Shown in pieces: positions 42,563 through 52,113 of a stretch of DNA of 64,000 nt. The notes beneath the pieces are model-generated. The model had not been told where the DNA came from. It saw nothing but the letters and a program-made list of their open reading frames with translations, and ran no database searches. Source of the stretch: DAOQAU01 sp964640325 (GTDB taxonomy: Bacteria > Cyanobacteriota > Vampirovibrionia > Gastranaerophilales > Gastranaerophilaceae); NCBI GenBank assembly GCA_964640325.1, contig CAZXID010000008.1:1-64000 (forward strand), read 5' to 3'. Every line of letters starts with the position of its first letter. Position 1 is the stretch's first letter. A program made the translations under genes and the position numbers.

Positions 42563-44401
42563 ATGCAAATATTTGCCGACAAACAATTTAAAAATCCGAT
42601 TAAAATTATTGAAGCATTTGATAACAAAAGTTTCATTGATGCTTTTTCGCAAATCGAAGATTTGCGAAAAAGCCATTATTTACTTGGATACATTCGCTAT
42701 GAAGCAAAAGATGTATTTTTAGAAAAAAAAATTAAATCAGAATACCCTCTTTTATATTTTGAAGTTTACCAAAATTATCGTCATTGTGAGGAGGAGCAAA
42801 GCCCCGACGCGGCAATCCAAGAAAAAAAGTTTAGATTGCTTCAGCTAAAGCTTCGCAATGACATAAACTACAAAACTTATTCAAACGCCATTAAGCAAAT
42901 TAAAAATGAAATTTCTGTGGGGAACACATATCAAGTAAATTATACTTTCGATTATATTTTAAAACCCAACATTTACGGACTGGAATTATATAAACAAATT
43001 CTTAAAAACCAAAAAACACCTTACAATGTTTACATTAAAAACAAACATGAGGAAATTCTTTCGTTTTCACCTGAATTATTTTTTGAAATCGAAAATAACA
43101 AAATTAAAACAAAACCAATGAAAGGTACGATAAAAAGGGGCAAAACCGAAAAAGAAGACAAAAATAATATTGATTTTTTAAAAAATGACATTAAAAATCG
43201 TGCCGAAAATGTTATGATTGTTGATTTGTTAAGAAACGATTTGGGTAAAATCGCAAAAACCTCAACTGTAAAAGTAGATAAACTTTTTGAAATAGAAACC
43301 CACAAAACCGTTCATCAGATGACTTCTGAAATATCAGCCGAATTAAAAGAAAACACAACTCTTTTTGAAATATTTGAAGCACTTTTCCCATGCGGCTCTG
43401 TAACAGGAGCACCTAAAATTAATACAATGGAAATTATCGACAAACTTGAAAAAGGCAAAAGGGAGATTTATTGTGGGGCAATAGGTTTAATCTCTCCCGA
43501 AAAAACTGTTTTCTCTGTTCCCATAAGAATTTTACAAAGGCAAGTTAAAAATAACTTTTACAAATGCAGAGTCGGAGGTGGAATTGTCTGGGATTCAACA
43601 GCAAAAGATGAATGGGAAGAGACATTAACTAAAATAAAATTTTTAAATAAAACACATTGTCATTGCGAAAGAAGTGAAGCGAGTCAAAAAGAAAAATTTG
43701 GGTTGCCGCGTCGGGGCAATACCCCTCCTCGCAATGACGAGAGTAAAGATTTTCAACTTATTGAAACCATTTTGGTTAAAAATGGTAAAATACAAAATAA
43801 AAAAGCACATTTTAACCGAATGAAAAACTCTGCAAAAGAACTGAATTTTAAATTTAATCCTGATGTTTTAAAAATTAAACCCAAAAAAAACGGGATTTTA
43901 AGAATTTTACTCAATAAAGAAGGTGTTTTTGAAACACAATATTTGCAGTTCAATAAAATTAGATCAAATAAAGTTAGGATTTCTGACGTGATTTTAAATT
44001 CAAAAGAGCCGTTGTTGTTCCATAAAACTACTTTCCGCCCATGGTATGAGGCAACTGCCGAAAAAATTAAAAAAGATAAAATATTTGATGAAATTTTCTT
44101 TAATGAAAAAGGCGAATTATGTGAAGGCTCGCGCTCTAATATTATTTTGCAAATAGGGGATAATTTATTCACTCCGCCTGTAAAATGCGGGCTTTTAAAC
44201 GGAGTAATAAGACAAAATATTTTATCCGCTCTCCTTAAAGGGGGGAGGAAGAACAATTATAATAAAATCCATAGCGACAAAGGGATAGGGAGTAGCCCCA
44301 GAATCCTTGAAAAAAAACTATACCTTGAGGATGTACAAAAAGCGGAAAAAATTTATTGCATTAATGCGATACGAGGGATTGTGGAGGTTGAGCTGATATG
44401 A
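42563..44401 (+). CDS. pabB: fused aminodeoxychorismate synthase I / lyase, with repeat inserts
   Basis: The 612-residue protein joins PabB (about 1-360; PMKGTIKRG with catalytic Lys, LLRNDLGKIA, FPCGSVTGAPKINTMEI, GGGIVWDSTA) to a PabC-like PLP domain (about 395-612; FHKTTFRPWYEA, GELCEGSRSN), giving chorismate to p-aminobenzoate for folate. Two family B repeats are coded in frame: 42779-42862 (YRHCEEEQSPDAAIQ...) near the N-terminus, and 43659-43739 (HCHCERSEASQ...) in the linker between the two enzymes. A third likely insert (LKGGRKNNYNKIHSDKG) is at 44226-44295. The stop overlaps pabA (ATGA). Confidence 0.93.
   Translation: MQIFADKQFKNPIKIIEAFDNKSFIDAFSQIEDLRKSHYLLGYIRYEAKDVFLEKKIKSEYPLLYFEVYQNYRHCEEEQSPDAAIQEKKFRLLQLKLRNDINYKTYSNAIKQIKNEISVGNTYQVNYTFDYILKPNIYGLELYKQILKNQKTPYNVYIKNKHEEILSFSPELFFEIENNKIKTKPMKGTIKRGKTEKEDKNNIDFLKNDIKNRAENVMIVDLLRNDLGKIAKTSTVKVDKLFEIETHKTVHQMTSEISAELKENTTLFEIFEALFPCGSVTGAPKINTMEIIDKLEKGKREIYCGAIGLISPEKTVFSVPIRILQRQVKNNFYKCRVGGGIVWDSTAKDEWEETLTKIKFLNKTHCHCERSEASQKEKFGLPRRGNTPPRNDESKDFQLIETILVKNGKIQNKKAHFNRMKNSAKELNFKFNPDVLKIKPKKNGILRILLNKEGVFETQYLQFNKIRSNKVRISDVILNSKEPLLFHKTTFRPWYEATAEKIKKDKIFDEIFFNEKGELCEGSRSNIILQIGDNLFTPPVKCGLLNGVIRQNILSALLKGGRKNNYNKIHSDKGIGSSPRILEKKLYLEDVQKAEKIYCINAIRGIVEVELI
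42779..42862. repeat. family B repeat, in frame in pabB N-terminal region
   Basis: CGTCATTGTGAGGAGGAGC to CTTCGCAATGAC is the full element with inverted ends (GTCATTG...CAATGAC), here translated as HCEEEQSPDAAIQEKKFRL. Confidence 0.85.
43659..43739. repeat. family B repeat in the PabB-PabC linker
   Basis: GTCATTGCGAAAGAAGTGAA to CTCGCAATGACGA forms the element, translated as HCERSEASQKEKFGLPRRG. It separates the two enzyme domains. Confidence 0.85.
44226..44302. repeat. probable repeat insert in PabC domain
   Basis: CCGCTCTCCTTAAAGGGGGG and GGGATAGGGAGTAGCCCC bracket about 25 codons (LKGGRKNNYNKIHSDKGIGSS) that I do not expect in PabC-like proteins. It is G-rich like family A but not a clear copy. 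Confidence 0.45.
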
Positions 44402-44988
44402 TTTTAATCGACAATTACGATTCATTCACATACAACATTGTCCAATACTTAAAAGAATTGGGCATTGAACCAAAAGTGTTCAAGAATGATGGAACAACAA
44501 TTTCTCGACTTAAAAAAATGAATTTTGAAAGCATAATAATTTCCCCCGGCCCAAAAAACCCCGATGAAGCAGGTATTTCACTGAAAGTTATAAAAGAATT
44601 TTATAAAACAAAAAAAATATTAGGAATTTGCTTAGGGCATCAATGTATCGCACAACATTTTGGCTGCAAGATAATAAAATCTAAACTCCCGACTCATGGC
44701 AAAGTTTCAAAAATTTATTTTGAAGACAATTTTCTATTTAAAGGCATGAAGCAGGGTTTTGAAGCGACAAGATACCATTCGCTTGAAGTCAATATAAATT
44801 CCATACCAGAGGAAATAATTCCGCTGGCATGGACCGACAACCCTCTTTACTCTTCACACTTAACCCTTCACTCACTTATGGCCTTAAAGCACAAAGATTA
44901 CCCAACCTATGGCGTTCAATTTCACCCCGAAGCAATTTTAACCCAAGGCGGCAAAAAACTTCTTTCAAATTTCTTATGTTTAAAGTAA
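44398..44988 (+). CDS. pabA: aminodeoxychorismate synthase glutaminase PabA
   Basis: The 196-residue class I glutaminase has the nucleophile elbow GICLGHQCIAQHFG and the catalytic VQFHPEA. With PabB it makes aminodeoxychorismate; it may also serve anthranilate synthase. About 10 additional residues (NPLYSSHLTLHSLM region) coincide with a CTCTTCACAC/CCCTTCACTC tract at about 44848-44878. It overlaps pabB by 4 nt. Confidence 0.93.
   Translation: MILIDNYDSFTYNIVQYLKELGIEPKVFKNDGTTISRLKKMNFESIIISPGPKNPDEAGISLKVIKEFYKTKKILGICLGHQCIAQHFGCKIIKSKLPTHGKVSKIYFEDNFLFKGMKQGFEATRYHSLEVNINSIPEEIIPLAWTDNPLYSSHLTLHSLMALKHKDYPTYGVQFHPEAILTQGGKKLLSNFLCLK
44848..44878. repeat. short TTCAC-type repeat inside pabA
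   Basis: TTTACTCTTCACACTTAACC is followed by CTTCACTCACT. It is like the tract in the ligA insert and the complement of that at the queH end. It encodes residues absent from typical PabA. Confidence 0.5.
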
Positions 44989-45016
44989 AATACTTAAAAT
45001 AGTTGGGAGAGAAAAT

Positions 45017-45643
45017 ATGAGCGTATTAGATTCAATTTTAGCACCGGTGGTGCACTTTATTCACAATACAATAAGTTCGATGGGACCTTGGGGAGTTGTA
45101 ATGCTTATGGCAATAGAATCTTGCAACATCCCGCTTCCAAGCGAAGCTATTTTGCCTTTTGCGGGATACCTTGTAAGTAAAGGCGTTATGTCAATTCATA
45201 CAGCCGCTTTTGCGGGCGCTTTGGGGTGTGTTTTAGGTTCAATTCCTTCTTATTATCTGGGATACTTCGGAGGAAGACCGTTTGTAGAAAAATACGGAAA
45301 ATGGTTTTTGATAAGCAAACACGACCTTGAAATGGCTGACAGATGGGAGCAAAAATACGGGAATTTCGCGTTTTTCATCTGCAGGATGCTTCCTATCGTA
45401 CGAACTTTTATCTCACTTCCGGCAGGAATTTTAAAAGCTGATATTAAAATTTTTTTAATTTTTACTTTTATCGGGTCTTTGATTTGGAGTTATCCTCTTG
45501 TATATGTCGGAATGAAACTGGGCGAACACACAGAGGCACTAAAAGCCTTCTGGCATAAATTTGATTTGGCTATAGTTTTAGTTTTAGGAACATTATTCAT
45601 ACTATACTTAATAAATCATTTTAAACACTTGAAAGACTCATAA
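45017..45643 (+). CDS. DedA/SNARE-associated family membrane protein
   Basis: The 208-residue integral membrane protein has DedA signatures: ESCNIPLPSEAILPFAGYLV (about 34-53), GSIPSYYLGYFGGRPF, and F-x-CRMLPIVRTFISLPAG with the conserved Arg residues. DedA proteins are lipid scramblases or flippases that recycle carrier lipids, sometimes for cell-wall or glycan work. It lies 45 nt before gmd and may be in the same transcript. GGGAG precedes the ATG. Confidence 0.93.
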   Translation: MSVLDSILAPVVHFIHNTISSMGPWGVVMLMAIESCNIPLPSEAILPFAGYLVSKGVMSIHTAAFAGALGCVLGSIPSYYLGYFGGRPFVEKYGKWFLISKHDLEMADRWEQKYGNFAFFICRMLPIVRTFISLPAGILKADIKIFLIFTFIGSLIWSYPLVYVGMKLGEHTEALKAFWHKFDLAIVLVLGTLFILYLINHFKHLKDS

Positions 45644-45687
45644 CTTTATAATAAAATCAATTTTGTAATTTAAAGATAGGGGGTTAA

Positions 45688-46776
45688 ATGGCTAAAGTAG
45701 CTTTAATAACAGGAATTACAGGACAAGATGGCTCATATCTCGCTGAACTTTTGCTTGAAAAAGGATACGAAGTACACGGGATGAAAAGGCGTTCATCAAG
45801 CTTCAATACCTCAAGAATTGACCACCTTTATCAAGATGTCCATAATAAAAATCTTAAATTTAAACTGCATTACGGCGATTTGACCGACAGCACAAATTTA
45901 ATCCGATTAATCCAAGAAATTCAACCGGATGAAATTTATAATTTAGCCGCGCAATCCCATGTTAAAGTATCTTTTGATTGCCCAGAATATACAGCAAATG
46001 CTGACGGATTGGGCACTTTAAGAATTCTTGAAGCGATTAGAATTTTAAAAATGGAAAAGAAAGTAAAATTCTATCAGGCATCAACATCGGAACTATACGG
46101 ACTGGTTCAAGAAACCCCGCAAAAAGAAACAACACCGTTTTACCCGCGCTCACCCTATGCTTGCGCAAAACTTTACGGCTACTGGATTAGCGTAAATTAT
46201 CGCGAAGGTTACAACATTTTTGCCTGCAACGGAATTTTATTTAACCACGAAAGCCCTCGACGCGGAGAAACTTTTGTCACAAGAAAAATTACAAGAGCAG
46301 CAGTCAGAATAAAACTGGGAATTGAAGATAAACTTTTCTTGGGTAATCTGGATTCTAAGCGCGACTGGGGACACGCCAAAGACTATGTCGAGGGCATGTG
46401 GCTAGTTCTACAACAAGATAAACCCGAAGACTACGTTCTTGCAACAGGAGTTACAACTACCATAAGAGATTTTTGTAACATGGCCTTCAAAGAAGTCGGC
46501 ATTAGTCTTGAATGGAAAGGCAGAGGCGTCGGCGAAAAAGGTATCGACAAAGAAACAGGCAAAGTCGTTATTGAAGTTGACCCAAGATATTTCAGGCCGA
46601 CAGAAGTTGATCTGCTTCTTGGAGATGCCACAAAAGCACAAAGAAGACTCGGCTGGAAGCCAAAATATGACCTAAAAACTCTTGTTGAAGAAATGGTTGC
46701 CGAAGATTTAAAAGAAGCTAAAAAAGAACTTTTCTTGAAAAAAGGCGGTTACGAGGTTTTAGTACCGCAGGAATAG
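45688..46776 (+). CDS. gmd: GDP-mannose 4,6-dehydratase
   Basis: The 362-residue SDR enzyme converts GDP-mannose to GDP-4-keto-6-deoxymannose, first step to GDP-L-fucose. GITGQDGSYLAE is the NADP-binding motif, with SSSFNTSRIDHLY and active-site YPRSPYACAK (YxxxK). AGGGGG lies upstream. The second enzyme, Fcl, is two genes on, separated by a glycosyltransferase. Confidence 0.97.
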   Translation: MAKVALITGITGQDGSYLAELLLEKGYEVHGMKRRSSSFNTSRIDHLYQDVHNKNLKFKLHYGDLTDSTNLIRLIQEIQPDEIYNLAAQSHVKVSFDCPEYTANADGLGTLRILEAIRILKMEKKVKFYQASTSELYGLVQETPQKETTPFYPRSPYACAKLYGYWISVNYREGYNIFACNGILFNHESPRRGETFVTRKITRAAVRIKLGIEDKLFLGNLDSKRDWGHAKDYVEGMWLVLQQDKPEDYVLATGVTTTIRDFCNMAFKEVGISLEWKGRGVGEKGIDKETGKVVIEVDPRYFRPTEVDLLLGDATKAQRRLGWKPKYDLKTLVEEMVAEDLKEAKKELFLKKGGYEVLVPQE

Positions 46777-46795
46777 TCTAAACCGAAAGCTTAAA

Positions 46796-47926
46796 ATGAT
46801 TAATAAAATTTTTTATGAATTAAAAAGATTTTTACTGAATCTTATTCCCGATAAAAGTCTTAGAAAAAAACTTAAATCCAAACTTAAAAAAACTCTATAT
46901 AAATGTGAATTTGTAAGTATAAATGAATTTGTTGAGGACATATCAGGGAATATAACAAAAAAACATATTGAACAATACGATATGAATACTTATGTTATAA
47001 AAGATGCTTTTATATCGATATTTCCGCAATATTCACTTGTACATAAATTTCTAAACAATAAAATGGTTTATTTTTATGAAGCTTTTAATTACGAATGCAA
47101 TGAAAAAATGATTGCTTATTATACTCCGTTAAATACTAAAAATGCTGTTTATCTGGACAAATGTTGCGATTTATACTGCTTCTGGGCAGACAATTATTGG
47201 CATTTTACTTTTGAAGTTCTACCAAAAATTATTCTGCTTGAAACACAAGGATTTGACGGCTCATACATAGTTCCTGATGTAAAATTCATTGATGATTTTT
47301 TTGAAATACTAAAAATACACAAAAACAGAATAGTTAAAGCATCCGCACAAACCATATATTTAGCAAAAGAATTAACCCTTGTTGAACCGTTGCATGGACA
47401 AATAATCAATAACAAATCGTCCTTATTTCTTAAGTCAAGGCAAACAATTCTTGATAATATTGAAAACTTGGAGGATTCAAAATATCCTGATAAAATTTTT
47501 GTAAGAAGAATCGGTAAAAGAAAAATCATTAATGAAAAAGAAATAATCGATTTTCTGACAAGTGAGAACTTTAAAAGCATAATACCTGATGAATTACCTT
47601 TAAAAGAACAAATAAAATATTTTTATAACGCAAAGATTTGTATAACACCTCACGGTGCAAACTCAAGCAATGCGTTTTATATGAAAGAAAATTCAACCTT
47701 TATAGAAACATTTAGCCATAGATATATTAATCCATGCGTGTTGAATCCGGTATTAATGCTAAAATTAAACTATCACATAATACCTGAAACCACAAACAAC
47801 ATAAAAATTAAAAAAGTATCCAAAGATTACTTTGAAAAAGGTGCTGATGATGATTACCGCGTTGATGTAAATGTTTTGAAATCAACATTAGCTTACGCAT
47901 CAAAAAAGAGGGAAAAAGATGAATAA
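46796..47926 (+). CDS. glycosyltransferase family 61 protein
   Basis: The 376-residue protein belongs to GT61/DUF563: FWADNYWHFTFEVLPKI (about 127-143) is the conserved N-terminal motif, and ITPHGANSSNAFYMKE the C-terminal one. It likely transfers a sugar to a surface glycan. Lying between gmd and fcl, and overlapping fcl by 8 nt, it is the best candidate for a fucosyl or related transfer in this cluster. The ribosome site is weak. Confidence 0.85.
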   Translation: MINKIFYELKRFLLNLIPDKSLRKKLKSKLKKTLYKCEFVSINEFVEDISGNITKKHIEQYDMNTYVIKDAFISIFPQYSLVHKFLNNKMVYFYEAFNYECNEKMIAYYTPLNTKNAVYLDKCCDLYCFWADNYWHFTFEVLPKIILLETQGFDGSYIVPDVKFIDDFFEILKIHKNRIVKASAQTIYLAKELTLVEPLHGQIINNKSSLFLKSRQTILDNIENLEDSKYPDKIFVRRIGKRKIINEKEIIDFLTSENFKSIIPDELPLKEQIKYFYNAKICITPHGANSSNAFYMKENSTFIETFSHRYINPCVLNPVLMLKLNYHIIPETTNNIKIKKVSKDYFEKGADDDYRVDVNVLKSTLAYASKKREKDE

Positions 47927-48977
47927 ATCCGAAAAAATATATTTAGCCGGTCACAGCGGTCTTGTAGGCTCTGCTATTATGAGAAAACTGCAAGCTGAAG
48001 GGTTTAACAAGATAATTACAAAAGAACTTCACGAACTTAATTTGTGCGACCAAAAAGCAGTCGAAGAATTTTTTGAAAAAGAAAGACCTGAATATGTTTT
48101 TCTGGCTGCGGCAAAAGTAGGCGGCATTATTGCAAATACTACCTATCCTGCCGAATTTATTTATCAAAACCTTATGATAGCCTCAAATGTTATCCACGCA
48201 AGCTACAAATTTGGAGTAAAAAAGCTTTTAAATTTGGGCTCATCGTGTATTTACCCTAAACTTGCGCCTCAACCGATGAAAGAGGATTGCCTTTTGACCT
48301 CCGAATTAGAACGTACCAATGAAGCCTATGCAATAGCAAAAATTGCTGCAATAAAACTCTGCAAATACTACAATGAACAATACGGGACAAATTTTATTTC
48401 TGTAATGCCTACAAACCAGTACGGCGTTGGCGATAATTTCAACATGGAAACGGCACATCTTCTTCCAATGCTATTAAGACGCTTTCATCTTGCAAAATTG
48501 CTTAAAAATGGCAATTTTAGCTCTATAAAAGCTGACTTAAAAAGATATAAACTCGGATGGGGGCTAGATGATAAATTAGACATTAATGATGAAAAATCAA
48601 TTCTAAAGGTTTTGGCAGACATTGGGGCTCATACGGACAAAGTTGTGGTTTGGGGTGACGGCTCACCTTACAGAGAACTTATGCATTCTGACGATCTTGC
48701 AGATGCCTGCTTTTACTTAATGCAAAATAAAGATTACAAACAAATCGGAGAATTAGTAAATATAACTGATGGCACAGACATTCAGCTCAAAGATTTAATT
48801 AATATGGTAAAAGAAATTGTCGGCTTTGAAGGTGAAACTGTTTATGACAAATCCAAGCCTAACGGAACGCCAAGAAAATTAATGGACGCGACAAAAATTA
48901 AGTCCCTTGGCTGGAGTCCGAAAATCAAGCTCAAAGATGGAATAAAACTTGCTTATCAGTGGTATTTGCAAACATAA
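47919..48977 (+). CDS. fcl: GDP-L-fucose synthase
   Basis: The 352-residue SDR (WcaG/GFS) has AGHSGLVGSAI at the N-terminus, GSSCIYPKLAPQP and YAIAKIAAIK (YxxxK). It completes GDP-L-fucose. It has about 35 residues more than the usual enzyme, around residues 190-245 (KNGNFSSIKADLKRYKLGWG region), before WGDGSPYRE. The gene starts within the GT61 gene with GAGGGA upstream. Confidence 0.95.
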   Translation: MNKSEKIYLAGHSGLVGSAIMRKLQAEGFNKIITKELHELNLCDQKAVEEFFEKERPEYVFLAAAKVGGIIANTTYPAEFIYQNLMIASNVIHASYKFGVKKLLNLGSSCIYPKLAPQPMKEDCLLTSELERTNEAYAIAKIAAIKLCKYYNEQYGTNFISVMPTNQYGVGDNFNMETAHLLPMLLRRFHLAKLLKNGNFSSIKADLKRYKLGWGLDDKLDINDEKSILKVLADIGAHTDKVVVWGDGSPYRELMHSDDLADACFYLMQNKDYKQIGELVNITDGTDIQLKDLINMVKEIVGFEGETVYDKSKPNGTPRKLMDATKIKSLGWSPKIKLKDGIKLAYQWYLQT

Positions 48978-48989
48978 TTACAATTTCTT

Positions 48990-49072
48990 GTCGTTGCGAG
49001 CGCTAGCGAAGCAATCCAAAAAACATTTATTTAGATTGCCGCATCGTGCTAAAGCATTCCTCGCAATAACGC
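48990..49072. repeat. family B repeat downstream of fcl
   Basis: TCGTTGCGAGCGCTAGCGAA to CCTCGCAATAACGC is a complete element with inverted ends and an inner GCAATCC/GGATTGCC-like pair (here GATTGCC). Confidence 0.85.
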
Positions 49073-49102
49073 AAAAATATAACACAAAAGAGGGAGATTT
49101 AA

Positions 49103-50797
49103 TTGAAAGTCGTAGATTATATAGCAAAATATATTGAAAATCTTGAGGTAGAACAAGTTTTTGGCTACCAGGGGGCTGCAATAAATCCCCTTATCGATGC
49201 AATTGCAAAAACAGAAAAAATCCAATATGTTCAAGCATACCACGAGCAGGCAGCGGGCTTTTGTGCAGATGCATATTCAAGAATCACAGGCAAAACAGGG
49301 ATTGCCCTTGTTACAAACGGCCCAGGAACTACAAATCTGATAACTTCAATCGCAAATGCTCATCTTGATTCAATTCCCTGTCTATTTTTTACCGGACAAG
49401 TAAATACTTTTGACATAAATCCTTCTTTTCTAAATATACGCCAAAACGGATTTCAGGAAGTTGACATCATAAATATGGTTAAACCGGTCACAAAATATGC
49501 CAAAACAATCACAGATGCAACAAAAATCAAATACGAACTTGAAAAAGCGCTTCACATAGCAAACGAAGGACGAAAAGGTGCGGTACTTTTGGATTTACCG
49601 TTTGATATACAAAACGAAGAAATTGAAGAAAAATATTTAGACAATTTTAAAACAAATGAAAAAACTGCAATAAATGATAAAATTTTAGAAAAAATTGACA
49701 AAGCCTCAAAGATGATTACTCAGGCAAAACGTCCAGTTATAATAGTTGGAGGGGGCATAAGAAGTGCAAATGCGCTGAGTGAATTTGGGGAATTCATTAA
49801 AATGACAAATATCCCCAGCGTTTCTACGCTTATGGGCTTAGACATTTTCTCAAAAACAAATGTAGGTTTTTCAGGGCTTTATGGAACGACTGTTGCAAAT
49901 CTCACAATTTATAATGCCGATTTAATAATTGTTTTAGGCTCTCGACTAGCCAAGAGACACTTCGGATTTACCAAAGAACAGTTTAATAACGGCGGCAAAA
50001 TTATTCACATAGATATAGACAAACACGAATTAAACAGAGCAACAAAAGAAGATTTAAGCATAAATACTGATATAAAAAGTTTTTTAGTATACTTAAACAA
50101 ACATCTCAGTACATTAAAAATGGAAAATTTATCCGAATGGAAAAAAACAATTCAAAAATGGCAAAACAAGTTTGATAAAAATACAGAAATAAACAACTCT
50201 TGCGTTGATCCTGTTAAATTTGTAAAACAAATTTCAAAACTTTTACCCGAAGATGCAATAATTACAATCGATGTAGGGCAAAACCAAATGTGGGTGGCAC
50301 AAGGGCTTAAAGTCAAAAAAAATCAACGTATATTAACCTCAGGAGGGCTCGCGTGCATGGGGTTTTCACTCCCCGCGGCAATCGGTGCAAAGCTTGCCCA
50401 ACCTGAGAAAAAAGTTTTTGCATTCGCCGGAGATGGCGGATTTCAAATGAATTTACAAGAATTACAACTTATTTCCGACAAAAATATAAACATAAAATAT
50501 TTTGTTTTTAACAACTCAACTCTTGGCATGATAAAAGAACTTCAGTATAAACTTTTTGGATCAAGATACAACGGAACAGGAAAAGAATATGGCGTTCCAA
50601 GCTTAAAGCAAATCGCAAAAACTTATTCAATGGACTATTTAAAAATAGACAAAAACTACAAAATAGAAGCCTTAAAACAAAAGCTTGAAAGTAAAAATCC
50701 TTGCCTAATCGAAATTGAATTAAACAAGGAAAATACTTTTGTTTTGAACAAAAATTGTGAACCTGAAATATATAAAGAAAACTTAGTTAAAAATTAA
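49103..50797 (+). CDS. TPP-dependent acetolactate synthase-like enzyme
   Basis: The 564-residue protein has the three-domain TPP enzyme layout: Glu in YHEQAAGFCADAYSRI (about 49-64), a middle Rossmann-like domain, and GDGGFQMNLQELQL (about 441-454) with NN. It is IlvB-like, but no small subunit (ilvN) or ilvC is here. Next to gmd-GT61-fcl it could make a sugar or acyl precursor for the glycan. It starts at TTG (49103) with GGGAG 8 nt upstream and has no better start. Confidence 0.85.
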   Translation: MKVVDYIAKYIENLEVEQVFGYQGAAINPLIDAIAKTEKIQYVQAYHEQAAGFCADAYSRITGKTGIALVTNGPGTTNLITSIANAHLDSIPCLFFTGQVNTFDINPSFLNIRQNGFQEVDIINMVKPVTKYAKTITDATKIKYELEKALHIANEGRKGAVLLDLPFDIQNEEIEEKYLDNFKTNEKTAINDKILEKIDKASKMITQAKRPVIIVGGGIRSANALSEFGEFIKMTNIPSVSTLMGLDIFSKTNVGFSGLYGTTVANLTIYNADLIIVLGSRLAKRHFGFTKEQFNNGGKIIHIDIDKHELNRATKEDLSINTDIKSFLVYLNKHLSTLKMENLSEWKKTIQKWQNKFDKNTEINNSCVDPVKFVKQISKLLPEDAIITIDVGQNQMWVAQGLKVKKNQRILTSGGLACMGFSLPAAIGAKLAQPEKKVFAFAGDGGFQMNLQELQLISDKNINIKYFVFNNSTLGMIKELQYKLFGSRYNGTGKEYGVPSLKQIAKTYSMDYLKIDKNYKIEALKQKLESKNPCLIEIELNKENTFVLNKNCEPEIYKENLVKN

Positions 50798-52113
50798 CCG
50801 AAGATTTTAAAACTTCTTTCTATATTTTTCTCAATCACCTTTTTAACTGAATCATATTCGGTTTCTAATGATTTATGCTCTGTTTCAATTTGTTTCAAAT
50901 CATTATCAAGTTTTTTGTCTTTAACTTGAATTTTAGAAGTTTGAGCCTGATATTCTGCTTCTGCAGCAGCATCATCGGATGTATCCAACTCTTCAATCAA
51001 AAGCGTATCTGTGCCGTAAGAAATACTTTGGAATCCTCCGGTACCTGCTGCTCCAGCGTTAGCGTCCCATTTTTCTACAAATAAGTTACCGCTTGATAAT
51101 TGATCAAAAAGCCAGGAAGAATTATTTAACAATGATTGATCAGAAACTGTTGTGCAGCCGCCTGCGGCAACTATTGCATTATATAAATTTGTATAATATT
51201 TTATCTCTGGTGTGGGCTCAGGATATTCAAAAGAAGGCTCTAAATCAGCAGGCGCAAATGTTCCATTCCAAGCATTTGTTGATCCATCCGGATTCATTAC
51301 GGTTGTAGTACCATTTATTTGTCCTTGATATATTTCAAATGAAAGTTTATCGAAATTTTCTGCCAACCAATCTGTGGAATCGTAATCAGCATTAATTTCC
51401 GATTCTCTTACATAGCCATTCTCCTGAATTTCCAAAAACAAATCTGAATAATATTCAGCTAAATATTCCCCTTCCGGGGTGCAAACCATATTTGAAAAAT
51501 TAAGAACACCAGGGTTTGGGCCAAGCTGACCGTCACTCCCCTCTAATAAAACTGCCCAAAATCCTATCGGAGTGTTTTGCCAGGAGTTTGCGTTTGTTGC
51601 ACAACTTAAACAATATTCATACAAATCTGCCATATCATCGGGCAAAACTACTCTGCCTTGATTATCTTTAATTACATAAAGCCTTTCACCGGCATTATAA
51701 GAAAAATCATCATTAGTTCTAATATATGCCAAAGCGCTTAAATCAGGATAAGTAACGGTTGGAGAAGAGCCCAAATTCAACTGAGCTAAAAAGTTAGCTA
51801 AATTAGATGAAGAATCATAAACTTCCTTTATATTTCGGGGGACAAGAACTTGTCCGGCAGAAGTTTTTAATATTCTTTGAGCTTCCAAAGACCCTTCGGA
51901 ATAAGCTGTTAAATTATTAGCCGTAACTGAAGTATTGGTTTTGTTAAATACTAATTTCTTGTTATTTAAGGCATCACTGTATTTTTCTGCAATAGATTGA
52001 GAATCAGTCGCAAGTCTTATCTTTCTGTTTGTAACTTGCTGAGCCTGCAATTCCAAATCAGACATTCTGGCTGTTAATGTTAACAATCTTGCCTGTGATG
52101 CTGACATACCCAT
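50794..52113 (-). CDS. filament-like orphan protein, tandem paralog 1
   Basis: The 439-residue protein starts MGMSASQARLLTLTARMSDL with AGGAG upstream. Its first about 85 residues and last about 140 (from YYTNLYNAIVAAGG to SFKIFG) are nearly the same as in the tandem paralog, while the middle is unrelated. The ends are helical (DNDLKQIETEHKSLETEYD heptads), and the centre is Asn/Gly/Thr/Pro-rich. This constant-ends and variable-middle plan is like flagellins or other filament subunits, but no flagellar genes are in the window and no signal peptide is seen. The role is unknown. Confidence 0.85.
   Translation of the reverse strand: MGMSASQARLLTLTARMSDLELQAQQVTNRKIRLATDSQSIAEKYSDALNNKKLVFNKTNTSVTANNLTAYSEGSLEAQRILKTSAGQVLVPRNIKEVYDSSSNLANFLAQLNLGSSPTVTYPDLSALAYIRTNDDFSYNAGERLYVIKDNQGRVVLPDDMADLYEYCLSCATNANSWQNTPIGFWAVLLEGSDGQLGPNPGVLNFSNMVCTPEGEYLAEYYSDLFLEIQENGYVRESEINADYDSTDWLAENFDKLSFEIYQGQINGTTTVMNPDGSTNAWNGTFAPADLEPSFEYPEPTPEIKYYTNLYNAIVAAGGCTTVSDQSLLNNSSWLFDQLSSGNLFVEKWDANAGAAGTGGFQSISYGTDTLLIEELDTSDDAAAEAEYQAQTSKIQVKDKKLDNDLKQIETEHKSLETEYDSVKKVIEKNIERSFKIFG

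Noticed and set aside
49103..50797. Calling the TPP enzyme ilvB outright
   Set aside because: No ilvN or ilvC is nearby and the position in a glycan cluster allows other reactions; the family alone does not fix the substrate.
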